Shown here piece after piece: positions 43,225 through 51,820 of a stretch of DNA of 64,000 nucleotides (position 1 is its first letter; every line of letters begins with the position of its first letter). The position numbers and the translations under genes were made by a program. This DNA is from Streptomyces sp. MMG1121 (GTDB lineage: Bacteria > Actinomycetota > Actinomycetes > Streptomycetales > Streptomycetaceae): NCBI RefSeq assembly GCF_001280015.1, contig NZ_LGDV01000096.1, positions 72,095-136,094 of the forward strand. The letters are read 5' to 3'. The notes below the pieces were generated by a model, which saw nothing but the letters and a program-made list of their open reading frames with translations, was not told where the DNA came from and searched no databases.

Positions 43225-44280
43225 GTGCGCCGGGTAGCCAAGCTTTCCGCTGCGTGTCTCGCGACCGCGGCACTCGCCGTGACTGCCACCGCGTGTGGCA
43301 GCACGTCCTCCGATGAAAACAACAACTCGTCCTCCTCGGGCGGCGGCAAGGGCGTCAAGATCGGTCTCGCCTACGACGTCGGCGGCCGCGGTGACCGCTC
43401 CTTCAACGACTCCGCCGCGCGCGGTGCCGACAAGGCCGAGAAGGAGTTCGGCGGTTCCATCAAGGAGCTGACCGCGAAGACCTCGGACACCCCGGCCGAC
43501 CGTGTGCAGCGCCTCACGGACCTGGCCCAGGCCGGCTACAACCCGATCGTCGCGGTCGGTTACACCTATGCGCCCGCCGTGCAGCAGGTGGCGAAGCAGT
43601 TCCCGAAGACCTCCTTCGGCCTCGTCGACTCCGTGGTGAGCGGCAGCAACGTCAACAGCATCACCTTCACGGAGGAGGAAGGCTCCTACCTCGCCGGTGT
43701 GGCCGCCGCGCTGAAGACGAAGAAGGACCACGTCGGCTTCATCGGCGGTGTCGACAGCCCGCTGATCAAGAAGTTCGAGGCGGGTTACGTCCAGGGTGTG
43801 CACGACACCAACCCGAAGATCAAGGTCGACACCCAGTACCTGAGCCACGGCGCGGACACCTCCGGCTTCTCCAGCCCGGACAAGGGCCAGCAGGCCGCGC
43901 AGGGCATGCTGGACAACGGCGCCGACGTGATCTACACGGCCGCCGGCTCCTCCGGCAACGGCGCGATCGAGGCCGTGCACGGCGTCAAGGGCGCCTGGGC
44001 CATCGGCGTGGACTCCGACCAGTACAACATCCCGGGTCTCGCCCAGTACAAGAGCTCGATCCTGACCTCGATGGTCAAGAACGTCGACGTCGGTGTCTAC
44101 GACTTCATCAAGTCCGTCAAGGACGGCAAGCCGCTGAACGGCAACAACGTCTACTCGCTCGCCAAGGGCGGTGTCTCGCTCGCCACGAGCGGCGGCTTCA
44201 TCAAGGACATCCAGCCCAAGCTGGACGCCGCGAAGAAGAAGATCGTCGACGGCCAGATCAAGGTCAAGACCACCCCGTGA
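43225..44280 (+). CDS. BMP-family nucleoside-binding lipoprotein of an ABC importer
   Basis: A 351-residue basic membrane protein (BMP/PnrA/Med) family lipoprotein. The signal peptide ends in lipobox TATAC with Cys at residue 24; then a Ser/Gly linker and the binding domain starting GVKIGLAYDVGGRGDRSFNDSAARG, with DVIYTAAGSSGNGAIEA and WAIGVDSDQYNIPG further on. BMP proteins in such operons bind purine or pyrimidine nucleosides. Start GTG 43225 follows AAGGAG. It is separated from the ATPase gene by a terminator and a second promoter, so it can be expressed at a higher level than the membrane components. Confidence 0.93.
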   Translation: MRRVAKLSAACLATAALAVTATACGSTSSDENNNSSSSGGGKGVKIGLAYDVGGRGDRSFNDSAARGADKAEKEFGGSIKELTAKTSDTPADRVQRLTDLAQAGYNPIVAVGYTYAPAVQQVAKQFPKTSFGLVDSVVSGSNVNSITFTEEEGSYLAGVAAALKTKKDHVGFIGGVDSPLIKKFEAGYVQGVHDTNPKIKVDTQYLSHGADTSGFSSPDKGQQAAQGMLDNGADVIYTAAGSSGNGAIEAVHGVKGAWAIGVDSDQYNIPGLAQYKSSILTSMVKNVDVGVYDFIKSVKDGKPLNGNNVYSLAKGGVSLATSGGFIKDIQPKLDAAKKKIVDGQIKVKTTP

Positions 44281-44284
44281 CCTG

Positions 44285-44326
44285 ACGGGTCCGGCCGGTC
44301 CCGACCGAGGGATCCGGCCGGCCCGT
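44285..44326 (+). terminator. Hairpin terminator after the BMP gene
   Basis: Arms ACGGG-t-CCGGCCGG (44285-44298) and CCGGCCGG-CCCGT (44314-44326) pair with one bulged T. The hairpin begins 5 bp after the stop. Its leakiness would set the ratio of binding protein to transporter. Confidence 0.7.
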
Positions 44327-44395
44327 TCGGACTTCGGCTCGGCGAGGGAACGTCGTCCCCGCGACCCCTCGCCGAGCCATAACAATGTGTCAACT

Positions 44396-44407
44396 CTACG
44401 CGTGTAG
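44396..44407. promoter_or_regulatory. Nucleoside-regulon operator candidate, ABC-cdd promoter
   Basis: CTACGCGTGTAG is a near-palindrome with a -10 candidate TAGCGT overlapping its right end. A wider inverted repeat CAACTC (44391-44396) / GAGTTG (44412-44417) encloses it. It lies 77 bp before the ATPase start. Confidence 0.6.
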
Positions 44408-44483
44408 CGTCGAGTTGCCGCGCTAGCGTCGCCGACGCCTGCCACCTCCCCTACGCAGCCCCTTTCCCCGAGGAGAGTGCGCC

Positions 44484-46043
44484 ATCAACGCGTCCAGCCC
44501 TCCCGCTGCCGTCGAACTGCGCGGCATCACCAAGCGTTTCCCCGGCGTCGTCGCCAACCGCGACATCGACATCACCGTCCGCACGGGCACCGTCCATGCC
44601 CTGTGCGGTGAGAACGGCGCCGGCAAGTCCACCCTGATGAAGATCCTCTACGGCATGCAGCAGCCGGACGAGGGCACCATCACGGTCAACGGGGAGCAGG
44701 TCGTCCTGCACAACCCCGGCGACGCCATCGCCCGCGGCATCGGCATGGTGCACCAGCACTTCATGCTCGCCGACAACCTCACCGTGCTGGAGAACGTCGT
44801 CCTCGGCGCGGAGAAGCTGTACGGCATCGGCGGCAAGGCCCGCGCCAAGATCAAGGAGATCTCGGACGCGTACAGCCTGAACGTCCGCCCGGACGTGCTC
44901 GTGGAAGAGCTGGGCGTCGCCGACCGCCAGCGCGTGGAGATCCTCAAGGTCCTCTACCGCGGCGCCAAGACGCTGATCCTCGACGAGCCGACGGCCGTGC
45001 TCGTGCCGCAGGAGGTCGACGCGCTCTTCGACAACCTGCGTGAGCTGAAGGCCGAGGGCCTCACCGTCATCTTCATCTCCCACAAGCTGGGCGAAGTCCT
45101 CTCCGTCGCCGACGAGATCACCGTCATCCGGCGCGGTACGACGGTCGGCACGGCCGAGCCGTCCAGGACCACCCCCAAGCAGCTCGCCGAGATGATGGTC
45201 GGCAGCGAACTGCCCACCCCGGAGACCGCGGAGTCCACCGTCACGGACGTCCCGATGCTCAAGATCGACGGTCTGCACCTGGCGCAGACCGACCTCGACG
45301 GCATCGAGCGGATCATCCTGGACGAGGTCTCCCTCACCATCCACAAGGGTGAGGTCCTCGGCATCGCCGGCGTGGAGGGCAACGGCCAGTCCGAGCTGGT
45401 CGAGGCGATCATGGGGATGCGCGACCCCGACGTCGGCGTGATCACCCTCGACGGCGCCGACATCTCGCACGCCCCCACCCGCCACCGCCGCGAGGCCGGC
45501 ATCGGCTACATCCCCGAGGACCGTCACCGCCACGGCCTGCTCCTCGAAGCGCCGCTGTGGGAGAACCGCATCCTCGGCCACGTCTCCGAGAAGCCCAACT
45601 CCCGCGGCCCCCTGCTCGACATCAAGGCGGCCCGCGCCGACACCGAGCGGATCGTCCAGGCCTACGACGTCCGCACCCCCGGTATCGACGTCACCGCGGC
45701 CTCGCTCTCCGGCGGCAACCAGCAGAAGCTGATCGTCGGCCGCGAGATGAGCCACAACCCCAAGCTGCTCATCGCCGCCCACCCCACCCGTGGCGTGGAC
45801 GTCGGCGCGCAGGCGGCCATCTGGGACTACATCCGCGAGGCCCGCCGCGAAGGCCTGGCCGTGCTGCTGATCTCCGCCGACCTGGACGAGCTGATCGGGC
45901 TCTCCGACACCCTGCGGGTGATGTACCGCGGCCGCCTGGTCGCCGACGCCGACCCCGCCACCATCACCCCCGAAGAGCTGGGCTCCGCCATGACGGGTGC
46001 GGCCACCGGCCACCTGGAGCACACAGAGGACGACGAGCGATGA
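44484..46043 (+). CDS. ABC transporter ATPase (two nucleotide-binding domains), ATC start
   Basis: A 519-residue double-ATPase of the sugar/nucleoside type. Walker A GENGAGKST is at residues 42-50, and the second domain has GVEGNGQSE, LSGGNQQKLIVGREM and a degenerate Walker B (LLIAAHPTRGVDVG). The only ATG in frame near the 5' end (44637) lies behind Walker A, and no in-frame ATG, GTG or TTG exists between the TAG at 44424 and that point. ATC 44484 is preceded by AGGAG with an 8-nt spacer, so I take it as the start. It energises uptake through the two permeases behind it; its stop overlaps the next ATG. Confidence 0.9.
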   Translation: MNASSPPAAVELRGITKRFPGVVANRDIDITVRTGTVHALCGENGAGKSTLMKILYGMQQPDEGTITVNGEQVVLHNPGDAIARGIGMVHQHFMLADNLTVLENVVLGAEKLYGIGGKARAKIKEISDAYSLNVRPDVLVEELGVADRQRVEILKVLYRGAKTLILDEPTAVLVPQEVDALFDNLRELKAEGLTVIFISHKLGEVLSVADEITVIRRGTTVGTAEPSRTTPKQLAEMMVGSELPTPETAESTVTDVPMLKIDGLHLAQTDLDGIERIILDEVSLTIHKGEVLGIAGVEGNGQSELVEAIMGMRDPDVGVITLDGADISHAPTRHRREAGIGYIPEDRHRHGLLLEAPLWENRILGHVSEKPNSRGPLLDIKAARADTERIVQAYDVRTPGIDVTAASLSGGNQQKLIVGREMSHNPKLLIAAHPTRGVDVGAQAAIWDYIREARREGLAVLLISADLDELIGLSDTLRVMYRGRLVADADPATITPEELGSAMTGAATGHLEHTEDDER

Positions 46044-47167
46044 ACAAGCTGACCTCACGGATCGACAAGGAGCGGCTGCTCCTCGGCATCGCCGCGCCGC
46101 TGCTGGCGGTCGTCGCCGCGCTCGTCGTCACCGCCCTGGTGATCCTCTCGACCGGCAAGAACCCCGGCCCCGCCTTCAACGACATGCTGACCTACGGCTT
46201 CGCCAGCGACAGCCAGGTCTACATCCTCAACAAGGCGACCACGTACTACCTCGCGGGTGTCTCGGTGGCCATCGGCTTCCGGATGAACCTGTTCAACATC
46301 GGTGTCGACGGCCAGTACCGGCTCGCCGGGTTCTTCGCCGCCGTCCTCGGCGGCGCGCTGACCCTGCCCGGCTGGCTCGCGATCCCGCTGATCCTGATCT
46401 GCGCCATGGCGACCGGCGCCCTGTGGGCGGGCATCGCCGGCGTCCTCAAGGTGACCCGCGGCGTCAGCGAGGTCATCTCGACGATCATGCTGAACTCGAT
46501 CGCCACCGCGATCATCGCCTACCTGCTCCAGCCCGGAAAGCTGGCCCAGCTCTATCAGGGCGGCACGGTCGTCGCCACCAAGCCGCTGCCGTCCTCGTCG
46601 CACTTCTTCAACATCAACACCGGCGCGTCCGGCGAGCTGTGGGGCTTCATCCTCATCGCCGCCGCCGTCGGCATCGCCTACTGGTTCGTGCTCGGCCGTA
46701 CCCGGTTCGGCTACGACCTGCGCACCGTCGGCCAGTCCGAGTCCGCCGCGACCGCGAGCGGTGTGTCGGTGAAGAAGATGGTCGTCACCAGCATGATCAT
46801 CTCGGGTGCGGTGGCCGGTCTGATCGGCATGCCGACCCTGCTCAACGACAGCTACCAGTACAGCAGTGACTTCCCGACCGGCATCGGCTTCACCGGCATC
46901 GCCATCGCGCTGCTCGGCCGCAACAACCCGATCGGTATCGCCATCGGCGCCCTGCTGTGGGGCTTCCTGGAGCGCACCACGAACCACCTGGAGTTCCAGG
47001 GGTACGACAAGGAGATCCTCGGCGTCATCCAGGGCGTCATCGTCCTGTGTGTCGTCATCGCCTACGAGGTCGTACGCCGCTACGGCCTCAAGCGCCAGCA
47101 GCAGAAGGTCGGCGCCGAACTCGCGGCCCAGGCCGCCGCCGCGACGAAGAAGCAGGAGGTGGCGTAA
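46040..47167 (+). CDS. Nucleoside ABC transporter permease 1
   Basis: A 375-residue permease of the BPD_transp_2 (LivM/RbsC-like) family with about nine to ten membrane helices. GFRMNLFNIGVDGQYRLAGFFAAVLGG, RGVSEVISTIMLNSIATAI and GFTGIAIALLGRNNPIGIAIGALLWGFLE are typical of permeases accompanying BMP lipoproteins. The start overlaps the ATPase stop (ATGA) and the stop overlaps the next start (TAATG), so all transporter genes are translationally coupled. The cytoplasmic C-terminus is basic and Gln/Ala-rich. Confidence 0.92.
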   Translation: MNKLTSRIDKERLLLGIAAPLLAVVAALVVTALVILSTGKNPGPAFNDMLTYGFASDSQVYILNKATTYYLAGVSVAIGFRMNLFNIGVDGQYRLAGFFAAVLGGALTLPGWLAIPLILICAMATGALWAGIAGVLKVTRGVSEVISTIMLNSIATAIIAYLLQPGKLAQLYQGGTVVATKPLPSSSHFFNINTGASGELWGFILIAAAVGIAYWFVLGRTRFGYDLRTVGQSESAATASGVSVKKMVVTSMIISGAVAGLIGMPTLLNDSYQYSSDFPTGIGFTGIAIALLGRNNPIGIAIGALLWGFLERTTNHLEFQGYDKEILGVIQGVIVLCVVIAYEVVRRYGLKRQQQKVGAELAAQAAAATKKQEVA

Positions 47168-48453
47168 TGACTGCCACGATGACCGACACGCCGCCGCCCG
47201 CGGCGCCCAAGGCGGCGGGCGCGCCGCAGCGCTCGGGCCGCTCCGTCGGCCAGATCCTCATGATCGTCGCCGGGGCCCTGCTCCTCCTCGCCGCCGTCCG
47301 TGTGATCACCGGTTCGCAGGACCTCGACTCCGCCGGACAGGTCAGCGCCGCCCTCAGCCTCGCCGTGCCGATCGGCCTCGCCGGTCTGGCCGGTCTGTGG
47401 TCCGAGCGGGCCGGCGTGGTCAACATCGGCCTCGAAGGCATGATGATCCTCGGCACCTTCGGCGCCGGCTGGATCGGCTGGCAGTCCAGCCCCTGGCTCG
47501 GCCTGCTGATGGGCATCGCCTTCGGCGCCCTCGGCGGCCTGGTGCACGCCGTCGCCACCGTCACCTTCGGCGTCGACCACATCGTCTCCGGTGTCGCGAT
47601 CAACCTGCTCGCGCTCGGCGCCACCCAGTACCTCGCCAAGCTGTTCTTCAACAACGGCGCGGCGGTCAACGCGGGCGGCAACCCCAAGCAGTCCCCGCCG
47701 GCGGCCGCGCTGCCCGACGTCACCGTGCCCGGCCTCTCCGACGGCCTGCAGTCGATCGAGAACCACCACTGGTTCCTGATCTCCGACCTCGCCGGCATCC
47801 TCGGCGGCCTGGTCACCCACCTGTCCGTCATCACGGTCCTGGCCGCGCTGCTGTTCGTCGGCACCTGGTGGCTGCTGTGGCGCACCCCGTTCGGTCTGCG
47901 GCTGCGCTCCTGCGGCGAGAACCCGACCGCCGCGGAGTCGCTCGGCGTCAACGTGTACTCGTACAAGTACGTGGCCGTCGCCGTCTCCGGCGGCCTCGCC
48001 GGCCTCGGCGGCGCCTTCCTCGCCCTGGTCACCTCGCACACCTACCTGGAGGGCCAGACCGGCGGCCGCGGCTACATCGGCCTCGCGGCGATGATCTTCG
48101 GCAACTGGCGGCCGGGCGGCCTGGCGATGGGCGCGGGCCTGTTCGGCTACTCGGACGCGCTCCAGCTGCGCAACGGCGGCGTGACCGTCCACGCGCTGCT
48201 CCTCCTCCTGGTCGTGCTGCTCGCGGCGCTGGCCGGGTGGAAGCTGTACAAGAAGGCGATGCGCCAGGGCGTGATCAGCGCCGTCATGGCGGCACTGATC
48301 CTGGTCTGGTACCTGCTGACGGACGAGGTCCCGAGCGACTTCGTCGGTGCCACCCCGTACGTCGTCACCCTGCTGGTGCTGTCCCTGTCGGCGCAGCGCC
48401 TGCGGATGCCGAAGGCGGACGGCATGCGGTACCGGAAGGGCCAGGGCAAGTGA
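47167..48453 (+). CDS. Nucleoside ABC transporter permease 2
   Basis: The second permease, 428 residues, of the same family. It has a Pro/Ala-rich 30-residue N-terminal tail and about ten helices; LWSERAGVVNIGLEGMMILGTFGAGWIG and FGVDHIVSGVAINLLALGATQYLAK are characteristic. The C-terminal third has additional helices and ends in a basic stretch (MRYRKGQGK). Its stop overlaps the start of cdd by 4 bp (GTGA), placing salvage and uptake in one transcript. Confidence 0.92.
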   Translation: MTATMTDTPPPAAPKAAGAPQRSGRSVGQILMIVAGALLLLAAVRVITGSQDLDSAGQVSAALSLAVPIGLAGLAGLWSERAGVVNIGLEGMMILGTFGAGWIGWQSSPWLGLLMGIAFGALGGLVHAVATVTFGVDHIVSGVAINLLALGATQYLAKLFFNNGAAVNAGGNPKQSPPAAALPDVTVPGLSDGLQSIENHHWFLISDLAGILGGLVTHLSVITVLAALLFVGTWWLLWRTPFGLRLRSCGENPTAAESLGVNVYSYKYVAVAVSGGLAGLGGAFLALVTSHTYLEGQTGGRGYIGLAAMIFGNWRPGGLAMGAGLFGYSDALQLRNGGVTVHALLLLLVVLLAALAGWKLYKKAMRQGVISAVMAALILVWYLLTDEVPSDFVGATPYVVTLLVLSLSAQRLRMPKADGMRYRKGQGK

Positions 48454-48854
48454 CACGGCAGAGCGCCGAGTTCGACTGGGAGGCGCTGCGGGAGGTGGCG
48501 CGGGAGGCGATGTCCCACGCGTACGCCCCCTACTCCGGCTTCCCGGTCGGCGTGGCGGGCCGGGTCGACGACGGCCGCACGGTCACCGGCTGCAATGTGG
48601 AGAACGCCTCCTACGGCCTCGGCCTGTGCGCCGAGTGCGGTCTGGTCTCGGATCTGCAGCGCACGGGTGGCGGCCGGCTGACCCACTTCACCTGTGTGAA
48701 CGGCGAGGGCGCCCTGCTGGTGCCCTGCGGCCGCTGCCGCCAGCTGCTGTACGAGTTCGGCGGCCCGGACCTCCTCCTGGACACCCCGGAGGGCGTCCTG
48801 CCCCTCTCCGAGATGCTGCCCCAGGCCTTCGGCCCGGACCATCTCACCAAGTAA
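48450..48854 (+). CDS. cdd: Cytidine deaminase
   Basis: A 134-residue zinc enzyme deaminating cytidine and deoxycytidine to uridine and deoxyuridine. The motif CAE at Cys60-Glu62 supplies a zinc ligand and the catalytic Glu, and PCGRC (Cys93, Cys96) completes the site. YAPYSGFPVG and CNVENASYG bind the nucleoside. The GTG start lies inside the permease stop. Placement in the transport operon supports pyrimidine nucleosides as imported substrates. Confidence 0.95.
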   Translation: MTRQSAEFDWEALREVAREAMSHAYAPYSGFPVGVAGRVDDGRTVTGCNVENASYGLGLCAECGLVSDLQRTGGGRLTHFTCVNGEGALLVPCGRCRQLLYEFGGPDLLLDTPEGVLPLSEMLPQAFGPDHLTK

Positions 48855-48860
48855 CGCCGT

Positions 48861-48893
48861 ACGGCCCCCCTGCCCCGCTCGCAGGGGGGCCGT
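48861..48893 (+). terminator. Hairpin terminator after cdd
   Basis: A perfect 13-bp stem (48861-48873 with 48881-48893) with a 7-base loop starts 6 bp after the cdd stop. The next gene, deoA, starts 30 bp later, so deoA needs read-through or its own promoter near the hairpin. Confidence 0.8.
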
Positions 48894-48922
48894 GCACTTC
48901 GCAATTCTCCGAAGGGAACGCC

Positions 48923-50206
48923 ATGGCCATGGACGCCATCTCCGTGATCCGCACGAAGCGGGACCGCGGCGAGCTGACCGACGAGCAGATCGACTGGGTC
49001 ATCGACGCCTACACCCGTGGCGAGGTCGCCGACGAGCAGATGTCCTCGCTCGCGATGGCGATCCTGCTCAACGGCATGAACCGCCGAGAGATCGCCCGCT
49101 GGACGGCGGCCATGATCGCCTCGGGCGAGCGCATGGACTTCTCGTCGCTGTCCCGCCCGACGGCGGACAAGCACTCCACGGGCGGTGTGGGCGACAAGAT
49201 CACCCTGCCGCTGGCGCCGCTCGTGGCCGCGTGCGGTGCGGCGGTCCCGCAGCTCTCGGGCCGGGGCCTCGGCCACACCGGCGGCACCCTGGACAAGCTG
49301 GAGTCGATCCCCGGCTGGCGTGCCCTGCTCTCCAACGAGGAGATGCTGTCCGTGCTGGAGGGCACGGGCGCGGTGATCTGCGCGGCGGGCGACGGCCTGG
49401 CTCCGGCGGACAAGAAGCTCTACGCACTCCGTGACGTCACCGGCACGGTGGAGGCGATCCCCCTGATCGCCTCGTCCATCATGTCGAAGAAGATCGCGGA
49501 GGGCACGGGCTCCCTGGTCCTGGACGTGAAGGTGGGCAGCGGCGCCTTCATGAAGACGATCGAGGACGCCCGCGAACTGGCGTCGACCATGGTCGGCCTC
49601 GGTACGGACCACGGGGTGAGGACGGTCGCGCTCCTGACGGACATGTCGACCCCGCTGGGCCTCACGGCCGGCAACGCGCTGGAGGTCCGCGAGTCGGTCG
49701 AGGTGCTGGCGGGCGGCGGCCCGGCGGACGTGGTCGAGCTGACGATCGCTCTGGCGCGGGAGATGCTGGACGCGGCGGGCGTCAAGGACGCCGACCCGGC
49801 GAAGGCCCTGGCCGACGGCTCGGCGATGGACGTCTGGCGCCGGATGATCGCGGCGCAGGGCGGCGACCCGGACGCGGTCCTGCCCACCTCGCGTGAGCAG
49901 CACGTGGTGAAGGCCTCCGCCTCGGGCGTCCTGACCCGCCTCGACGCCTACGACATCGGCATCGCCGCGTGGCGCCTGGGTGCCGGGCGCGCCCGCAAGG
50001 AGGACCCGGTGCAGGCGGCGGCGGGCGTCGAGATGCACGCCAAGCCGGGCGACAAGGTGACCGAGGGCCAGCCCCTCCTGACCCTGCACACCGACACCCC
50101 GGAGCGCTTCGAGTACGCGCTCCAGGCGGTGGAGGGCTCGTACGACATCGCGGCACCGGGGACGGACTTCACGACGTCGCCGGTGGTGCTGGAGCGGATC
50201 GCCTGA
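48923..50206 (+). CDS. deoA: Thymidine phosphorylase
   Basis: A 427-residue pyrimidine nucleoside phosphorylase splitting thymidine or deoxyuridine into base and deoxyribose-1-phosphate. Visible: DAISVIRTKRDRGELTDEQIDWVI at the start, KHSTGGVGDKITLPLAPLVAACG (phosphate site), SGRGLGHTGGTLDKLESIPG, and LVLDVKVGSGAFMKT. The C-terminal domain is the usual lipoyl-like GDKVTEGQPLLTLHT fold. ATG 48923 has AAGGGA 6-11 nt upstream. It acts downstream of Cdd in breaking down imported nucleosides. Confidence 0.95.
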   Translation: MAMDAISVIRTKRDRGELTDEQIDWVIDAYTRGEVADEQMSSLAMAILLNGMNRREIARWTAAMIASGERMDFSSLSRPTADKHSTGGVGDKITLPLAPLVAACGAAVPQLSGRGLGHTGGTLDKLESIPGWRALLSNEEMLSVLEGTGAVICAAGDGLAPADKKLYALRDVTGTVEAIPLIASSIMSKKIAEGTGSLVLDVKVGSGAFMKTIEDARELASTMVGLGTDHGVRTVALLTDMSTPLGLTAGNALEVRESVEVLAGGGPADVVELTIALAREMLDAAGVKDADPAKALADGSAMDVWRRMIAAQGGDPDAVLPTSREQHVVKASASGVLTRLDAYDIGIAAWRLGAGRARKEDPVQAAAGVEMHAKPGDKVTEGQPLLTLHTDTPERFEYALQAVEGSYDIAAPGTDFTTSPVVLERIA

Positions 50207-50301
50207 CCAGGGAGTTCCTCGTTCGAATGAAGGGGATCGGTGGACCTGCACCGGTCCCCTTCGAGATGCTGGGAGCGGTGACGCACCGACAGGAGACCGC
50301 C

Positions 50302-50421
50302 ATGAGCGCACTCACCGTGCGCCAGGACCCCGACCAGAACGGGGACGACCTCGTCCCGTACTGGGAGGAGCCGGAACGGCCCATCGCGGAACGCGTCCAG
50401 CGACGTCACGACCGGCACAGG
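50302..50421 (+). pseudogene. Probable remnant of a Uma2-family (DUF820) gene
   Basis: ATG 50302 with AGGAG 6 nt upstream begins MSALTVRQDPDQNGDDLVPYWEE, closely resembling the typical start of streptomycete Uma2 proteins (MSALTV...DDLVRxWEE). The following residues, PIAERVQRR, resemble a segment normally found some 20 residues further on, after EIIEG...HN. The rest of the nuclease-fold domain is missing and the frame then runs as Pro/Arg-rich sequence to 50556 across the convergent carrier gene. I infer an internal deletion plus loss of the 3' part. Confirmation needs alignment with intact homologues. Confidence 0.55.
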
Positions 50422-50443
50422 CGGGTTCCCCGTCGGCCGGCCC

Positions 50444-51364
50444 TCACCCCAAGACCGTCGCCACCCCCACCAACACCGGCACCGACACCACCGTCGACAG
50501 CAGGATCGACTCGCGTGCCAGCGACTCGGCCACCCGGTACCGGCCGGCGTACGTGAACAGGTTCTGCGCGGCCGGGAGGGCCGAGGTGACCACCACGTCC
50601 AGCAGGGGCGCGCCGTGCAGGCCGAAGACGCTCGTCGCCAGAGCCCATGCCACCGCCGGCTGTCCCACCGACTTCAACACGACCGACAGCAGCACCAGTT
50701 CACGGTCCCGCCCCCGCCCAGGGGCCGCGCTGCCGTGCAACGACATGCCGAACGTCAGCAGCGCCGCCGGGACGGACATGTTGCCGATCAGGATGAGGGG
50801 GTCCAGGACCGGGCCCGGGATGCGCCAGCCCGCCGCCGACACCACGACGCCCGACAGGGAGCCGACCGCTATCGGGTTGCGCAGCGGGGTCAGCAGACGC
50901 CGCCACACCGTGCCCTTCCCGCCCGCGCCCGACAGGTCCAGGACCGTCAGCGCGATCGGGGTCACCAGGACCACCTGGAACAGCAACACCGGTGCCACCA
51001 GCGACGCGTCGCCCAGGACGTACGCCGCGATCGGGATGCCGAGGTTGCCCGAGTTGACGTAGCCGGAGCACAGGGCGCCGATCGTGGTGCGTCCCACGCC
51101 CCAGCGCCGGACCGCGCCGGCCGCCGCGAAGAACCCGGCCACCGCTGCCGTGCTCAGCGCCGTCACCAGCAGGCGAGCGGAGAACAGGACCGACAGGTCG
51201 GCCTTCGCCAGGGTCGTGAAGAGGAGCGCGGGGCCCGCCACCGTGAAGGCCAGCCGGGTCAGGACCTCGCCGCCCTGCTCGCCGAGCGTGCCACGCCGGC
51301 CGAGTGCGTAACCCACCCCGATGACGACCGCGATCACCGCGAAACCGCTCAGCACCCCCTCCAC
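50444..51364 (-). CDS. AEC (auxin efflux carrier) family transporter
   Basis: A 306-residue membrane protein with about ten helices in two halves. GEVLTRLAFTVAGPALLFTTLAKADL near residues 33-58 and SGYVNSGNLGIPIAAYVLGD are family signatures; the latter carries the central NxGNxG motif. AEC proteins move carboxylates or auxin-like acids. Start GTG 51364. No regulator or enzyme gene is directly linked. The Uma2 remnant converges on its 3' end. Confidence 0.88.
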   Translation of the reverse strand: MEGVLSGFAVIAVVIGVGYALGRRGTLGEQGGEVLTRLAFTVAGPALLFTTLAKADLSVLFSARLLVTALSTAAVAGFFAAAGAVRRWGVGRTTIGALCSGYVNSGNLGIPIAAYVLGDASLVAPVLLFQVVLVTPIALTVLDLSGAGGKGTVWRRLLTPLRNPIAVGSLSGVVVSAAGWRIPGPVLDPLILIGNMSVPAALLTFGMSLHGSAAPGRGRDRELVLLSVVLKSVGQPAVAWALATSVFGLHGAPLLDVVVTSALPAAQNLFTYAGRYRVAESLARESILLSTVVSVPVLVGVATVLG

Positions 51365-51433
51365 AGGGCCAAGCCTCTGAGGAGAACGGTGCCCCGGTCA
51401 ATGTGATCTTCATCGATCTCGGCGGGGTGCGCG

Positions 51434-51820
51434 ATGAGTTCCGCCCGCCCCGCCGGTCTACCGAACGTGGAGGCCAAGGAACCCGCCGTGCTCGTGCTGC
51501 CCGGCCCTGTCAGCCGTGACCAGGTGCCAGGGCTGTGCGACGACCTGCGGGCGCTGCTGGCGGCAACCGGTGCCCCGGTCGTCGTATGCGATGCGGGCGG
51601 GCTCGGGCCGCCGGGGCTCGCCGTCGTCGACCTGCTGGCGCGGCTGGAGCTGACCGCCCGCCGGGCCGGCGGGCGGATACGGCTGCGGGATCCCGACCCG
51701 GCGCTACACGCCCTCCTCGACCTCGTCGGACTCCGCTTCCAGGTGCAGGGGCAGGCCGAAGAGGGGGAACCAGCGCTCGGTGTCGAGGAAGCAGTGGAAA
51801 CCGGTGATCCGGCCCTCTGA
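51434..51820 (+). CDS. STAS-domain protein
   Basis: A 128-residue protein with a STAS-like fold: PAVLVLPGPVSRDQVPGLCDDLRALL, VVVCDAGGLGPPGLAVVDLLARLELTARRAGGRIRLRDP and ALHALLDLVGLR. The usual phosphorylatable Ser position reads GGLGPPG, so antagonist-type phosphorylation is doubtful. The last 39 codons overlap the end of the convergent sigma-factor gene on the opposite strand (117 bp) and are acidic, GEPALGVEEAVETGDPAL. I recall similar tails in other streptomycete homologues, so the overlap is probably real. Confidence 0.75.
   Translation: MSSARPAGLPNVEAKEPAVLVLPGPVSRDQVPGLCDDLRALLAATGAPVVVCDAGGLGPPGLAVVDLLARLELTARRAGGRIRLRDPDPALHALLDLVGLRFQVQGQAEEGEPALGVEEAVETGDPAL

Noticed and set aside
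44637..46043. ABC ATPase starting at ATG 44637
   Set aside because: This start would remove Walker A (GENGAGKST) and the first 51 residues; homologous sequence continues upstream to the ATC at 44484.
44451..46058. 535-codon minus-strand frame opposite the ABC ATPase
   Set aside because: Antisense frame without domains; the plus strand has clear ATPase motifs.
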